Shown here one piece after another: positions 6,450 through 7,358 of a stretch of 7,358 bases of DNA (the first letter of the stretch is position 1; the number at the start of each line of letters is the position of its first letter). Origin of the DNA: Oscillospiraceae bacterium (GTDB lineage Bacteria > Bacillota > Clostridia > Oscillospirales > Ruminococcaceae). Under the pieces are notes generated by a model. It saw only the letters and a program-made list of their open reading frames with translations. It had not been told where the DNA came from and made no database searches. The translations under genes and the position numbers were made by a program. Location of the stretch: NCBI GenBank assembly GCA_017451665.1, contig JAFTNX010000213.1, positions 1 to 7,358 of the forward strand, given 5' to 3'.

Positions 6450-7358
6450 TAATTACATTCTTCAGGCTGACCTTGACGCACTTATGAGTGACGACAGCAT
6501 CAGCTGGGACAAATTAAAGGGGAAATCTGTTTTTGTTACAGGTGCAACAGGTCTTATCGGAGGGCAGGTTGTTCTTGCTCTTCTTAATGCCAATGCAGAA
6601 AAAAATCTCGGAATGAAGATTTATGCTATGGTAAGAAATGTTGAAAAGGCTGACAAGCTTTTTGGTTATGCTGACAAAAATGTTCTTTCTTATGTTGTTC
6701 AGGACGTAATGAGTGAGGTTAATCTTTCTGAAAAGGTTGACTACATTATTCACGGGGCAAGTATGACAAGCTCAAAGGATTTTGTGGACTTCCCTGTTGA
6801 AACTATAAAAACTGCTATCAGTGGAACAGAAAACATTCTTAAATTTGCAAAAGAAAAAGATATTTCAGGAATGGTTTATCTTTCTTCACTTGAAATCTAC
6901 GGTGTTGTTGATTTCTCCATTGAAAAGGTTTATGAAAATATGTCTGGCGTTATCGACTGCATGAGTGTAAGAAGCAGTTATTCAGAGGGCAAGAGAATGG
7001 TTGAATGTCTTTGCGCTTCATACGCAAGCGAATACGGTATTCCTGTTAAGGTTGCAAGACTTTGTCAGACTTTTGGACCTGGTGTTTTATACAGCGACAA
7101 CAGAGTTTTTGCACAGTTTGCAAGAAGCATAATCGAAGGCAAGGACATTGTATTAAAAACCGACGGAAGCACAGAAAGAAACTACTGTTACATCAGGGAC
7201 GCTGTTTCTGCGATACTGACAATTCTCCTTGACGGAAACAGTGGCGAAGCTTACAACGTTGCTAACAAGGACACTCTCATTTCAATCAGAGGAATGGCAG
7301 AAATGCTTATTGAAAACTACCCTGAAAGTGGCACAAAGCTGGTATTTGACATTGCTGA
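6436..7358 (+). CDS. NAD-dependent epimerase/dehydratase, extended SDR family (3' end beyond window)
   Basis: The frame stays open from ATG 6436 to the window end, giving 307 codons; the missing C-terminus is probably short for this family. An N-terminal extension of ~30 residues precedes the Rossmann fold: KSVFVTGATGLIG with the TGxxGxxG dinucleotide loop at 35-42, VDYIIHGAS (101-109), VYLSSLEIYG (147-156) with catalytic-type Ser150/151, and the catalytic pair Y182 and K186 in YSEGK. RLCQTFGPG (208-216) and ERNYCYIRDAVSAIL (247-261) are the usual substrate and C-terminal elements of nucleotide-sugar epimerases and dehydratases. All catalytic residues are present, so it is probably active in the cytoplasm on an NDP-linked or phosphorylated sugar or polyol. 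Its neighbours suggest it makes or modifies the precursor handled by the TarI-like enzyme. The exact reaction cannot be stated from sequence. Confidence 0.9.
   Translation, partial: MKLSDNYILQADLDALMSDDSISWDKLKGKSVFVTGATGLIGGQVVLALLNANAEKNLGMKIYAMVRNVEKADKLFGYADKNVLSYVVQDVMSEVNLSEKVDYIIHGASMTSSKDFVDFPVETIKTAISGTENILKFAKEKDISGMVYLSSLEIYGVVDFSIEKVYENMSGVIDCMSVRSSYSEGKRMVECLCASYASEYGIPVKVARLCQTFGPGVLYSDNRVFAQFARSIIEGKDIVLKTDGSTERNYCYIRDAVSAILTILLDGNSGEAYNVANKDTLISIRGMAEMLIENYPESGTKLVFDIA

Overview
The window comes from a low-GC bacterium, most likely a Gram-positive of the class Clostridia (Ruminococcus/Oscillospiraceae or Lachnospiraceae type). The basis is an AT-rich sequence, strong CTT, AGA and ACA codon use, purine-rich Shine-Dalgarno sites before every gene, 3' CCA encoded in the tRNA genes, and a gene set typical of wall or capsule phosphopolymer loci in such bacteria. 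This placement is inference; no species-level marker is present.

Positions 1-251 hold two tandem glutamine tRNA genes that together read both Gln codons. The first (CTG anticodon) is cut by the window edge and the second (TTG anticodon) is complete. Each is followed by a terminator-like hairpin. Positions 252-386 are an AT-rich promoter region with a good extended -10 sigma-A promoter, flanked by two short dyads.

From 387 to the end, five genes run on the + strand with gaps of 16, 15 and 20 bp and finally a 14-bp overlap. No terminator is visible between them, so they look like one transcription unit that continues past the window. In order they encode: (1) a LicD-family phosphotransferase with an extra, apparently degenerate N-terminal domain; (2) an 893-residue fusion of a GT2-like glycosyltransferase and a TagF/TarL-type CDP-polyol phosphotransferase; (3) an IspD/TarI-family cytidylyltransferase; (4) a membrane acyltransferase of the Acyltransferase_3 family; (5) an extended-SDR NAD-dependent epimerase/dehydratase, truncated by the window end.

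The inferred joint role is synthesis of a phosphate-containing surface polymer, such as a teichoic-acid-like or capsular polysaccharide. The cytidylyltransferase would make a CDP-activated polyol or related compound. The TagF-type and LicD-type enzymes would transfer the phospho-group to the polymer. The acyltransferase would decorate a lipid-linked or exported glycan, and the SDR would make or modify an activated precursor. The most interesting points are the probable catalytically dead SDR-like domain fused to LicD, which may be a relative of the SDR encoded downstream, the altered DXD-equivalent site in the GT2 part of the fusion, and the pairing of a TarI-like enzyme with an extended SDR instead of a TarJ-type reductase.
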